A stretch of DNA of 64,000 nucleotides from JALZKA01 sp963734015 (GTDB taxonomy: Bacteria > Actinomycetota > Thermoleophilia > Solirubrobacterales > 70-9): NCBI GenBank assembly GCA_963734015.1, contig CAVTFG010000014.1, positions 124,001-188,000 on the forward strand, given 5' to 3'. Made by a program: the position numbers and the translations under genes. Positions 1 through 8,033 of this stretch are shown one piece after another. Position 1 is the first letter of the stretch. Every line of letters begins with the position of its first letter. The notes below the pieces were generated by a model. It was given only the letters and a program-made list of their open reading frames with translations. It ran no database searches and was not told the origin of the DNA.

Positions 1-46
1 CCTCCGCGCGCAACTCCGCGGTATCGCCGTTCAGTCGCACGTTCAT
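1..46 (-). CDS. thiS: ThiS sulfur-carrier protein, N-terminal fragment (runs off window)
   Basis: Reading leftward from an ATG at 46-44 gives MNVRLNGDTAELRAE and then the window ends. This is the usual beta-strand start of the ThiS ubiquitin-fold sulfur carrier that feeds thiazole synthesis. Its ATG overlaps the TGA of the upstream thiO gene (ATGA), the normal thiO-thiS arrangement. The identification rests mainly on position and the short N-terminus, because the C-terminal GG is outside the window. Confidence 0.7.
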   Translation of the reverse strand, partial: MNVRLNGDTAELRAE

Positions 47-1200
47 CCGGGCACCTCGGCGCGCGTGTCCGTGAACCGCGCGGGGTCGGCGACCGCGAGC
101 TCGGGTGGCGGCTCCTCGCCGCACAGCATCGCCGTGACGCCGGTCGCGGTCAGCGGTGCCAGCAGGATCCCGTTGCGGAAATGGCCGGTCGCCAGCAAGA
201 GGCCTTCGAGCTCGCCCGGGCCGACGACCGGAGCGTTGTCGGGCGTCCCCGGCCGCAGCCCCGCCACGGCCCGCTCCAGCTCGAGCTCGGCCACATCGGG
301 CAGGGCACGATAGGCCTCGCGCAGCAACTCGTGGACTCCGCCCGCCGTGACGCGGGTGTCGAAGCCAAGCTCCTCGACCGTCGCGCCGGCGACGAGCCGG
401 CCGTCGGCCCGCGGCACCATATACACGCGCTCCGTGACCACGATCCTGTCCGCCGGCGGGCTGCCGTCGGTGGCGCGGAGGGTCAGGATCTGGCCCTTCA
501 CGGGCCTGACCGGAGGGCGGGCCGCTGCGGGCAGCCAATCCGCCGTTCCCGACCACGCGCCGGCGGCGAGCACGGTCACGCCTGCACCATGGCGGGAGCC
601 ATCGGCCGTCTCGACGCCCGAAATCCGGTCACCGTCGACGATCGCCCCGGTCACCTCGGCGCCCGTCGCCACCTCGGCGCCGGCACGCTCGCATGCGACG
701 CGGAGCGCCGCCACCAGCGCACCCGGATCGACGCCGGCCTCGTGGGGAGCGTGGACCCCGCCGTGAATGCCGGGGTGAAGCCCGGGTTCGAGCCGGCGGC
801 ACTCGCGCGGGCCGAGCCACTCGGCGTCAAGCGCCAGCGACTCCATGAGCTCGAAGCGGCGGCGGAGCTCGGCCGCCTCGTCGCGGTCGAGCGCGACGTG
901 GAGCGACCCGCCGGGGATGAAGCCGGTGTCGAGGCCGCTCACGGCAGCCAGCTCGTCCGCGAACTCTGGCCACGCCGCGTGCGAAGCGAGCGCAGCCTCG
1001 AGCAGGCGGTCCTCGCCCCACGTGGTTTCCCCCACGGGCGCCAGCATCCCGGCGGCGACGCCCGACGCCCCCGACCCCGGTTCGTCACGCTCCAGCACCC
1101 GTACGCGCAGGCCGCGCTGGGCCGCGCGCCAGGCGCTCGCCAGACCGATCGCGCCGGCGCCGACGACTACCGCGTCGAGCTCTGAATTCCGTGTGGACAA
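43..1200 (-). CDS. thiO: Glycine oxidase ThiO
   Basis: A 385-residue FAD-dependent amine oxidase of the DAO family. In thiamine synthesis ThiO oxidises glycine to the iminoacetate used for the thiazole ring. The N-terminal Rossmann motif VVGAGAIGLASAW (about residues 12-24) binds FAD, followed by an acidic residue in VLERDE and the GASGVAAGMLAP segment typical of the family. The C-terminal GHFRNGILLAP segment lines the active site in relatives. The start is TTG at 1200, chosen because GGAGGT lies 9 nt upstream within the 3' arm of a TPP riboswitch. It is co-transcribed with thiS. Confidence 0.88.
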   Translation of the reverse strand: MSTRNSELDAVVVGAGAIGLASAWRAAQRGLRVRVLERDEPGSGASGVAAGMLAPVGETTWGEDRLLEAALASHAAWPEFADELAAVSGLDTGFIPGGSLHVALDRDEAAELRRRFELMESLALDAEWLGPRECRRLEPGLHPGIHGGVHAPHEAGVDPGALVAALRVACERAGAEVATGAEVTGAIVDGDRISGVETADGSRHGAGVTVLAAGAWSGTADWLPAAARPPVRPVKGQILTLRATDGSPPADRIVVTERVYMVPRADGRLVAGATVEELGFDTRVTAGGVHELLREAYRALPDVAELELERAVAGLRPGTPDNAPVVGPGELEGLLLATGHFRNGILLAPLTATGVTAMLCGEEPPPELAVADPARFTDTRAEVPG

Positions 1201-1204
1201 ACGA

Positions 1205-1312
1205 CAGCTACCTCCGCCGGCATTACCCGGTTCAGGTTCAGACGGTCGGCGGCCCGTCGCCGCCCTCTCAGCCCTACGTTTCGGGCTCCCGTTACCCCTC
1301 CGATGGTACCCG
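1205..1312 (-). promoter_or_regulatory. TPP riboswitch (THI element) controlling thiO-thiS
   Basis: Read on the minus strand, this leader contains the conserved blocks of the TPP aptamer in order: GGGCTGAGAGGG, then CTGAACCTGAACCGGG, then TAATGCCGGCGGAGGTAG. The last block carries GGAGGT, which is also the only Shine-Dalgarno sequence in reach of the TTG start of thiO, 9 nt away. No terminator follows, so control is most likely at translation initiation: TPP binding stabilises the P1 arm and hides the ribosome site. Ends are approximate. Confidence 0.9.
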
Positions 1313-1343
1313 GGAGCGACCCCTCAGCGATACTCCGCGCGCG

Positions 1344-2018
1344 ATGGCCCCCGTCGAATCCACGCGCGAGGCAAGGCTCGAGCGCCTGGCGCGCTGCCGC
1401 CTGTATTTCGTGTGCGAGGGGCGGCCCGGTGACGGCGACCCGGCGCCCCTCCTGGACGCCGCCCTACGCGGCGGCGTCGACCTGATCCAGCTGCGCGAGA
1501 CGGCGCCGCGCTGCGCCGAGGAGCTCATCGCGCTCGCGGAGCCGTATCGCCGCGCCGCCGACGAGCACGGCGCCCTCTTCATCCTCAACGATCACCCGGA
1601 GCTGGTCGCGGCATGCGCGGCGGACGGCGTCCACGTCGGCCAGGACGATGTCCCGGTCGCCGAGGCTCGGGCACAGGCGGGTGCCGAGGCGATCGTTGGG
1701 CTCTCGACCCACTCCGCCCAGCAGTTCGACACGGCGCTCGCAGCCGCCGGCGACGATCGGCCCGACCAGCTCAGCGTGGGGCCCGTCTGGGAGACACCAA
1801 CCAAGGAGGGCCGGCCGGCGACCGGCCTGGAGCTGATCGAGCACGCCGCCGCAGCCGGGGGCGACGCGGCGTGGTTCGCGATCGGCGGGATCGATGCCGG
1901 CAACATCGCCGAGGTTGTGGCCGCCGGCGCGCGCCGGGCCGTGGTCGTGCGCGCGATCCGCGACGCGGCTGACCCGGGCGCCGCCGCGCGAACGCTGCGG
2001 GAGGCGCTCGATGGGTAG
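1344..2018 (+). CDS. thiE: Thiamine-phosphate synthase ThiE
   Basis: A 224-residue TIM-barrel enzyme that couples HMP-pyrophosphate with the thiazole phosphate carboxylate to give thiamine phosphate. Family signatures are LIQLRE, LFILNDHPELV, DGVHVGQDD, VGLSTHS, LSVGPVWETPTKEG (phosphate loop) and AIGGIDAGNI. The open frame extends further upstream, but that stretch overlaps the divergent riboswitch. The ATG at 1344 is taken because the protein then has family length. It diverges from thiO, and only the thiO side carries the riboswitch. Confidence 0.9.
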   Translation: MAPVESTREARLERLARCRLYFVCEGRPGDGDPAPLLDAALRGGVDLIQLRETAPRCAEELIALAEPYRRAADEHGALFILNDHPELVAACAADGVHVGQDDVPVAEARAQAGAEAIVGLSTHSAQQFDTALAAAGDDRPDQLSVGPVWETPTKEGRPATGLELIEHAAAAGGDAAWFAIGGIDAGNIAEVVAAGARRAVVVRAIRDAADPGAAARTLREALDG

Positions 2019-2571
2019 CCGCGAGCGCAGGCGGGGCGAGCGGCGCAAGCGCAAGGAGCGGTCCGGCGACCGGCGGGCCGAGCTGGCAGCCAAGCGCGAG
2101 GAGAGCGCTGCGCGGATCGAGGCGAAGAACCAGGCCGCCCGCGAGCAGCTCGAGCCGCTCGCCGAGGACGAGCGGCCGGGGGTCGTCACCGTCGCCGCGG
2201 TGATCTCGGGCGCGCTTGCGGCCGGAACCGTGCTTGCCTACGCGCTCGGCCTCGAGGTCGGGGAGTTCGACGACTTCGGCAACCAGACCGGCGAGTCCCG
2301 CCCGAGCATCTTTCCGACCGTCGTGTCGACCGTGATCCTCGGGGGGATGGCTTACGGCCTCTGGCGCGCCCGCTACTGGGCGGTCCTGGGGTTCCAGACC
2401 CTGCTGGTGCTCGTCATCATCGTCGCCGCCCTCGGGCTGGCCCAGGTGACGGATCTGTGGCGCGCCCTGGCCTTCACGGCGATTCTGGTCCTCGCCGGGC
2501 TCCTCTTCTACCGGATGGTCAAGGCGATGGCGCGCATCCAGATGCCGGAGCGGCGGCCGCCGCCCGCCTAA
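2011..2571 (+). CDS. Predicted membrane protein, charged N-terminus and four TM helices
   Basis: A 186-residue protein of unknown function. The first 60 residues are rich in Arg, Lys and Glu and likely helical (RERRRGERRKRKERSGDRR), followed by about four hydrophobic helices: VVTVAAVISGALAAGTVLAY, an FPTVVSTVILGGMAYGLW segment, a VLGFQTLLVLVIIVAAL segment and ALAFTAILVLAGLLFYRMV. Its ATG lies inside the last codons of thiE (8-nt overlap), so it is translationally coupled to thiE. No thiamine role can be read from the sequence. Confidence 0.7.
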   Translation: MGSRERRRGERRKRKERSGDRRAELAAKREESAARIEAKNQAAREQLEPLAEDERPGVVTVAAVISGALAAGTVLAYALGLEVGEFDDFGNQTGESRPSIFPTVVSTVILGGMAYGLWRARYWAVLGFQTLLVLVIIVAALGLAQVTDLWRALAFTAILVLAGLLFYRMVKAMARIQMPERRPPPA

Positions 2572-4224
2572 CTGAGTCGCTCGCGGAAGACCTCTTCCAG
2601 CCGCTCGTCGCGACCCTCGGGGTCGCGCGGGACCTTCTCCAGCTTCATGGTCGCGCTGCGGCCGTCCAGCTCGAGCGTCGCGACCTGGTTGTCGAAGTAC
2701 GGGCCCTCCCGAAAGCGCCAACGGATCCCCGGGTCCTTGACGCCGACCGCCGTGGCGAGCCGCCTGGTCAACTCGGCGACCGGACGGGTCCCGGCAAGCT
2801 GGATCACGCGGCGCTCGCGGTTGTCCAGAGCGTTGCGGTAGGGCGAGCAGACCGCCTGGTAGACGGCGCTCTTCACCCCCGCGTCCTTGCGGAACGCTAC
2901 GTCGGCGAGGTAGGCGTGGTGCACGTCCCCCGACAGGACCCCGATAGTCGCGGGGGGCCGGCCGTCTTCGCCCGCGCCGACGCGCTCGATGAGCCGGGTG
3001 AGCCACAGGAACGACTGCTCGAACGCGGCCCAGTGATCGAAGTCGACCGACCGGCGCATCCGCTCGCCCAGGGCCGCCGCCGCGTCGCCCCAGGCGCCGT
3101 CGACCACCTTCTCGTTCCACGCCTCGAGGTTGTGGAAGGTGAGCGCGAGCAGATACGGGTCCGAGGTGCCCAGCACGAGGTGATCCACCTCCTTCTCGGT
3201 CGCTCGGTCCGCGACCCACTCGGATTCGTCGTCGTCGAGGATCTTCCGGTCGCCCGGCTCGAGGCAGCGACCGGTGCGAGCGTCCATCACGATCAGCCGC
3301 GTCGTCCCGAGGTCGCGGACGAACGACCAGCGCTTGCCGTCGCGCTCCTGGTCGTCGCGCTCCATGAAGTCCCGGAGCACCGGGCCGGCGTCGTCGGCTT
3401 CACGCACCCGTTGCCACAGGGGCCGCTCCCGCAGCTCGCTCGGCGGGAGGTTGCCCGCGAACTGGTAGATCCAGTAGGCCATCATCCCGCTGACCACGCG
3501 CTCGTCGCCACCAGGGCTCGCGCGCCATGTCGTCGCACCACGACTCGGAGATGTTCCAGTCGTCATGCATGTCGTGGTCGTCGATCACCATCGCCGTCGA
3601 CACCGTGGAGAGCAGCCAGCGGATCACCGGGTCGGTCCAGGACTCGCGGTAGAGGCGGGTGTACTCCTCGAAGTCGGCGACCTGGTCGGGGGGAGCTTCA
3701 GCCGGGCGATTCGAGCGTTCGTCGATGAACCGCTGAGTCTCGATGGAGACCTCGTCGGCGTACACCTGGTCGCCGCAGAGGAACAGCAGGTCCGGGTAGC
3801 TGGGGGACTCGTCGTCGAGGATCGATAGCGCGAGCGCGTGGAGCGCGTCGAACCCACGGGCCTTCTCCTCGTCCGCCTCCTTCGGCAGGGTGTACGGAGG
3901 CTCGTGCGGGGCCGCCACGCGGCATGATCCGAAGACGAGCTCGATCTGCTCCTGGTCGCGGAATGTGCGAATGACGCTCGGGGGGAAGTCCCAATCGGAC
4001 GGGGGCCAGCGGCGCTCCCCGTCAAGCGTTACCTCGTACTCCTGGCTCGATCCGGGCTCCAGGTCCTCGATCGCGACGAACGCGTAGTGGTGCCCCTCGA
4101 CGCTGAACGTCGCTTCGGTCCGGCCGAGCACACCCACGTCACAGGGCTCGTCGGTCTCGACCCAGACGGTCGCGTCGGTCTTGCCGACGTAACGGAGCAG
4201 CGGTCCTACGAGTAGCTCGGCCAC
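2568..4224 (-). pseudogene. PhoD-like alkaline phosphatase/phosphodiesterase, single-base frameshift
   Basis: Two overlapping frames together give one PhoD-like metallophosphoesterase of about 551 residues. The N-terminal part shows FGSCRVA, LLFLCGDQVYADE and MVIDDHDMHDDWN, the metal-ligand motifs of the family. The C-terminal part shows VSGMMAYWIYQFAGNLPPSE and GVLSGDVHHAYLADV. The break falls in PWW|DERVVSG. Removing one G near 3507 restores the frame, and total length is 3n+1, as expected for one inserted base. It may be a sequencing error and the gene intact. No signal peptide is evident, so a cytoplasmic or leader-less form is likely. Confidence 0.8.
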
Positions 4225-4260
4225 GAAGCCGAACCTACCCCGCGGCCTCGCGGCGAATCG

Positions 4261-4319
4261 TCAATGGTTCGATCAATGGACCTCGGAACGTCGCTCGGGC
4301 CGTTATATAGAGTCGCCCC
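4261..4319 (+). promoter_or_regulatory. Candidate promoter of lpdA with a TCAATGG direct repeat
   Basis: TATATA at 4304-4309 sits 10 nt before the ATG at 4320, which would place transcription start almost at the start codon, a near-leaderless mRNA as is common in actinobacteria. TCAATGG occurs twice, at 4261 and 4273 (12-nt period), a possible regulator site. There is no good -35 match. Confidence 0.35.
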
Positions 4320-5687
4320 ATGGCTGATTCCTACGACGTAATCGTGATCGGCGGCGGACCCGGCGGCTACGTCGCGGCGATCCGTGCCGCCCAATTGGGG
4401 CTGAAGACGGCCGTCGTCGAGAAGGACAAGCCGGGCGGGCGCTGCCTCAACTACGCATGCATCCCCGCGAAGACGATGCTGCACACCGCCGAGGTCTACG
4501 ACCACGCGCTGAACGGCGCCGAGCTCGGGGTGAAGGTCACGAAGGCCTCGATCGACTGGAAGGCGCTGGCCGAGCGCCGGACCCAGGTCTCGGCCGGGCT
4601 CTCGGACGGGGTCAAGATGCTCTGGGACAAGAACAAGGTCACCTGGATCGACGGCGAGGGCTCGCTGACGAACTCCGGCGACGTCGCCGTCGGCTCCGAC
4701 ACCTACGAGGCCAAGTCGGTGATCCTCGCGACCGGCTCGGTCGAGCTGCCGATCCCCGGGGTCGAGTTCTCCGAGCGGATCGTCGAAACCTGGGGGGCCT
4801 GGTCGCTGCCCGCCCTGCCGAAGCGCCTGGCGGTCGTCGGCGCCGGGGCATCTGGCACTGAGATCGCCTCCGCCTACGTCCGCTACGGAACCGAGGTGAC
4901 GCTGATCGAGATGTTGCCCCAGATCCTGCCGCTGGAGGACAAGGACATGGCCCGCGTCGTCGAGCGGACCTTCAAGCGCCAGGGGATCAACATCCTCACG
5001 GGCACCCCGATCTCCGACGTGGTCGACTCGGGCAAGTCGGTGAAGTTCAAGGTCGGCGACACCGAGGGCGAGGCCGACTACCTGGCGATCGCCGGCGGGC
5101 GCGCTCCCGACACCGAGGCGCTCAACCTGGCGGGCGCCAAGGTCGAGACCGAGGAGAACGGCAAGATCAAGGTCGACGACTTCCAGCGCACCTCGAACCA
5201 GAAGGTGTTCGCGGTCGGCGACCTGGTCCGCGGCGCTGCGCTCGCGCACAAGGCGATGGAGGAGGGCGTCGTCGCGGCCGAGACGATCGCCGGCGCTCCG
5301 ACCCACGCGGTCGATGTCGACCTCGTCCCCGGCGCGACCTTCTGCCACCCGCAGGTCGCCTCGGTCGGGCTGACCGAGGCCGCGGCCAAGGAGGCCGGCC
5401 ACGACGTCAAGGTCGGCAAGCAGAAGCTCGGCGGCGTCGGAGCGTCGGCCGTCTACGACGACCGCGAGGGCATGGTCAAGATCGTCACCGACGCCAAGTA
5501 CGGCGAGATCGTCGGCGCCCACATCGTCGGCAACCGCGCCTGCGACATGATCGCCGAGCTGGTCGCGGTGATGGCACTCGAGGGCGGCTACCAGGAGCTG
5601 GCCCGGATCGTGCACCCCCACCCGACGATCTCCGAGGCGATCCTGGACGCCGCACGCGCGGTCGACGGCTGGGCCACGCACGCGTAG
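4320..5687 (+). CDS. lpdA: Dihydrolipoyl dehydrogenase (E3)
   Basis: A 455-residue flavoprotein disulfide reductase that reoxidises dihydrolipoyl groups of 2-oxoacid dehydrogenase complexes with NAD+. It has the N-terminal FAD fold IGGGPGGYVAAIRAAQLG, the redox disulfide GGRCLNYACIPAK (C-x4-C), the NAD fold VVGAGASGTEIASAY and the FAD site VFAVGDLVRG. The C-terminal catalytic dyad is in IVHPHPTISEA. It lies about 3.7 kb upstream of E1/E2 and is probably the E3 for that complex. Confidence 0.93.
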   Translation: MADSYDVIVIGGGPGGYVAAIRAAQLGLKTAVVEKDKPGGRCLNYACIPAKTMLHTAEVYDHALNGAELGVKVTKASIDWKALAERRTQVSAGLSDGVKMLWDKNKVTWIDGEGSLTNSGDVAVGSDTYEAKSVILATGSVELPIPGVEFSERIVETWGAWSLPALPKRLAVVGAGASGTEIASAYVRYGTEVTLIEMLPQILPLEDKDMARVVERTFKRQGINILTGTPISDVVDSGKSVKFKVGDTEGEADYLAIAGGRAPDTEALNLAGAKVETEENGKIKVDDFQRTSNQKVFAVGDLVRGAALAHKAMEEGVVAAETIAGAPTHAVDVDLVPGATFCHPQVASVGLTEAAAKEAGHDVKVGKQKLGGVGASAVYDDREGMVKIVTDAKYGEIVGAHIVGNRACDMIAELVAVMALEGGYQELARIVHPHPTISEAILDAARAVDGWATHA

Positions 5688-5694
5688 CGGCCGC

Positions 5695-6294
5695 GTGGCC
5701 CCTCGCGCCACCTTCTATTACGACCTCGGCTCCCCGTACGCGTACCTGGCCGCCGAGCGGATCCATCGCGTCTTCGAGGACGCGGGCGCCGAGCCACCGG
5801 TGTGGCAGCCGATCCTGCTCGGCGCCCTGTTCAAGCGCTTCGACCGCGACTCGTGGGCCAACGGGCCGGCCCGCGAGGAGGGACTGCGCGAGGTCGAGCG
5901 CCGCGCCCAGGCATACGGCCTGCCGCCGATCCGCTGGCCGGAGCCGTTCCCCGGCAACTCGCTGTTCGCGATGCGGGTCGCGACGTTCGCGACCGAGATC
6001 GGGCGGGGAGTCTCGCTGCCGCTCGCCGCGTTCCGCCAGGCGTTCGCCGCGGGCCGCGACCTGTCAGAGCCGGACAACGTCTTCATCGCCGCTGCCTCGG
6101 CCGAGCTGCACCCGCGCGCGCTGCGGGCCGCCGCCGAGCGCGACTCGATCAAGGCCCGGCTCAGGGAGGCGACCGCGGCCGCGGGGGACGCGGGTGTCAC
6201 CGGCGTCCCCGCTGTCGTGATCGGGGACGAGGTCTTCTGGGGCGACGATCGGCTGGAGGAAGCCGCGGCGTCATCAGCGAGGCGGAGCCCGTAG
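5695..6294 (+). CDS. DsbA-family / 2-hydroxychromene-2-carboxylate isomerase-like protein
   Basis: A 199-residue thioredoxin-fold protein. The start FYYDLGSPYAYLAAERIH (SPY where DsbA has CxxC) is typical of the HCCA-isomerase/kappa-GST branch, and TGVPAVVIGDEVFWGDDRL carries the cis-Pro loop and the C-terminal signature. The GTG start at 5695 is 7 nt after lpdA, suggesting one operon. The substrate is unknown; relatives isomerise aromatic-degradation intermediates with glutathione or other thiols. The last codons lie inside a dispersed 50-bp repeat, so the C-terminal SARRSP is encoded by the repeat. Confidence 0.75.
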   Translation: MAPRATFYYDLGSPYAYLAAERIHRVFEDAGAEPPVWQPILLGALFKRFDRDSWANGPAREEGLREVERRAQAYGLPPIRWPEPFPGNSLFAMRVATFATEIGRGVSLPLAAFRQAFAAGRDLSEPDNVFIAAASAELHPRALRAAAERDSIKARLREATAAAGDAGVTGVPAVVIGDEVFWGDDRLEEAAASSARRSP

Positions 6295-6328
6295 GGCGAA
6301 GCCGAGCCCCGCCGTTGTTGAGGCGGCT
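6279..6328 (+). repeat. Dispersed palindromic repeat, copy 1
   Basis: This shares GAGGCGGAG, CGAAGCCGA and CGCCGTTGTTGAGGCGGCT, in the same order, with 59496-59543, 53 kb away. The core CCGCC-GTTGTTGA-GGCGG is a hairpin. It follows lpdA and the DsbA-like gene, overlaps the end of the latter, and precedes the GTG of the next gene by 26 nt. It could be a REP-type element or a terminator without a long U-tract. Confidence 0.6.
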
Positions 6329-6354
6329 GGCTCGCCTGAGCTATCGTCGCCGGC

Positions 6355-7029
6355 GTGGCCGATACCGGGACGAGCAGCGCAACGGAGACGGCCCGCGGCA
6401 GGGTCGAGCGGGTCGAACCGACCAAGGCCCAACGGGCCGTCGCACGCAGGGTCGCCGAGTCGAAGGCGACCGCACCGCACTTCTACCTGGAGGCCGAAGT
6501 CCGTGCCCCCACCGCCGCCCCCGAATCGGTCGTCCGCGCCTGCGCACTCGCGCTCCGCGAGTTCCCCCGGCTGAACGGCGCCTACCGCGACGGCGCTTTC
6601 GAGACCTACTCCCGGATCAACGTGGGCTTCGCGATCGAGGGCCGCGACGCGCCCGTCGTCGTGACGGTTTTCGACGCCGACGGCAAGGCGGCCTCGGAGA
6701 TCGGCGTGGAGCTTGCCGGGCTCGCCGACCGGGCCGCGGCGGGCGAGCTCACGTCGCCCGAGCTCGCGGGCGGCACCTTCACGGTCGCCAGCGCTTCGTT
6801 CGGCTCGATCCGCTCGTTCGCCGCCGTCCTGAACCAGGGACAGGCCGCGACACTGGCCTTCGGACCCGTCACGGAACGCGCCCTGGTTCGCAACGGCGAG
6901 GTCGTTGCGGCCCCGGCGCTCACCGCGACGCTCTCGTGCGACGGGCGGATGATCGGGGGCGATGAGGCGGCACGGTTTCTCGACCGGGTCCGTGCGCTGC
7001 TCGAGGACTCCGAAGGCGGCGAGCCGTGA
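6355..7029 (+). CDS. Lipoyl-less E2-type acyltransferase domain protein lacking the catalytic His
   Basis: A 224-residue stand-alone homologue of the E2 catalytic (CAT) domain: RVEPTKAQRAVARRVAESKATAPHF at the start, GGTFTVASASFGSI in the middle, and the end aligned to the active-site loop. Canonical E2 has DHRxxDG there; this protein has CDGRMIGGDEAARFL, so the His acid/base is Gly and the following DG is GG. It has no lipoyl or subunit-binding domain. It is therefore likely non-catalytic, perhaps a core-building or regulatory subunit of the 2-oxoacid dehydrogenase encoded downstream. The start is GTG at 6355. Confidence 0.75.
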   Translation: MADTGTSSATETARGRVERVEPTKAQRAVARRVAESKATAPHFYLEAEVRAPTAAPESVVRACALALREFPRLNGAYRDGAFETYSRINVGFAIEGRDAPVVVTVFDADGKAASEIGVELAGLADRAAAGELTSPELAGGTFTVASASFGSIRSFAAVLNQGQAATLAFGPVTERALVRNGEVVAAPALTATLSCDGRMIGGDEAARFLDRVRALLEDSEGGEP

Positions 7030-7062
7030 TGACGCCGGGGGGAAGGGCTCGGCCGTAGGACG

Positions 7063-7572
7063 ATGCCCCGCCGGATCATCGACGTCCCGATCGAGTCGCT
7101 CCCGTTCATCGACGAGCACTACGTCGAGATCGCCGCCTCGCCCGAGCAGGTCTGGGACGCGTTGATCGAGGTCATGGGCGGAGTCGGCGAGGGTCGCTCC
7201 GGGCGGCCGGTTGCGCGAGCGCTCGGCTGTGCTCAAACCGAGGCGGAGGGCGAGCCGGGGGAAATCGGCTCGACGGTCCCCGGGTTCGTCGTGACGCGCG
7301 CCATCCGCCCGGCGCTGCTGGCGCTGATGGGCCAGCATCGGTTCTCCCGCTACGCGCTGATCTTCTCGATCGTCGAGAAGCCGAGCGGAATCGTGGTGCT
7401 CGGCGCGCAGACCAGAGCCGTCTTCCCGGGCCGGCGCGGGCGCATCTACCGCGGGCTGGTGATCGGCTCCCGCGGCCATGTCGTGGTCACGTCAAGCATC
7501 CTGCGCTCGGTCCGCAAGCGCGCCGAACGCGCCCGTGGACGCCCGCAGGGCGTGGACGACGGCACGGATTGA
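7063..7572 (+). CDS. SRPBCC/START-like domain protein
   Basis: A 169-residue protein. The YVEIAASPEQVWDALIEVMGG segment is the usual first strand and helix of SRPBCC (Bet v1-like) lipid or small-ligand binding folds. Later strands are SRYALIFSIVEKPSGIVVLGA and GRIYRGLVIGSRGHVVVT. No catalytic residue can be assigned. It starts 33 nt after the E2-like gene and is probably co-transcribed with it. The C-terminus is basic (RKRAERARGR). Confidence 0.55.
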   Translation: MPRRIIDVPIESLPFIDEHYVEIAASPEQVWDALIEVMGGVGEGRSGRPVARALGCAQTEAEGEPGEIGSTVPGFVVTRAIRPALLALMGQHRFSRYALIFSIVEKPSGIVVLGAQTRAVFPGRRGRIYRGLVIGSRGHVVVTSSILRSVRKRAERARGRPQGVDDGTD

Positions 7573-8033
7573 ATCCGCGAGGTGATCCCGCCACCTCGAC
7601 TTTTCGCGCTAGAGCACCGCATAGGTACTCCACCGGGAAAACTCGAAGGCATGCCGTCGCGGGCTACGACGCGTTCAGCTCGGCCGCAGAGCGGACGAGG
7701 GCTCTGAACGCCTCCTCGTCAATCCCGTCTCCCTCGTGGAGGTCGATGGCGCGCATGGTTGGACTCTTCCAGAGTGCCGCTTTCGGTGCAGACCGGGCAG
7801 TTTCGCGCCCGTCGTCGGGCCGCATGGTTGAATTGTCGTGAGCCGGGCATACAATTCCGGTAGCGATCCGCACGAGCCCTATCCAGCTCGGGTTGATCCA
7901 GACATAGGGCTCCGGCGCGGAACCACCGGAGCTCATCGTCCAGTCGGCGCCGTGGAGGAGATCCCAAAGCGGCGACAAGAGGCAGACCCGGAGGCGATCC
8001 CAATGGGCAGCCAGACACGAAGGGCGGAGAGAT
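7573..8033. other. 460-bp gap before the 2-oxoacid dehydrogenase operon
   Basis: No convincing gene is present. On the minus strand 7756-7664 a 30-codon frame (MRAIDLHEGDGIDEEAFRAL onward) has protein-like composition and could be the tail of a lost gene. The right half holds the candidate promoter at 7828-7855 and a leader of about 170 nt before the E1 alpha start. Confidence 0.5.
7828..7855 (+). promoter_or_regulatory. Candidate sigma-70 promoter of the E1/E2 operon
   Basis: TTGAAT at 7828-7833 and TACAAT at 7850-7855 are separated by 16 nt, a good match to the housekeeping consensus in otherwise GC-rich DNA. The predicted transcription start near 7862 gives an untranslated leader of about 170 nt, long enough for regulation, although no known riboswitch fold is recognised. 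Confidence 0.5.

Noticed and set aside
4206..5711. Long minus-strand frame antisense to lpdA
   Set aside because: It is a GC-rich shadow frame. The plus strand encodes a complete dihydrolipoyl dehydrogenase with all motifs.
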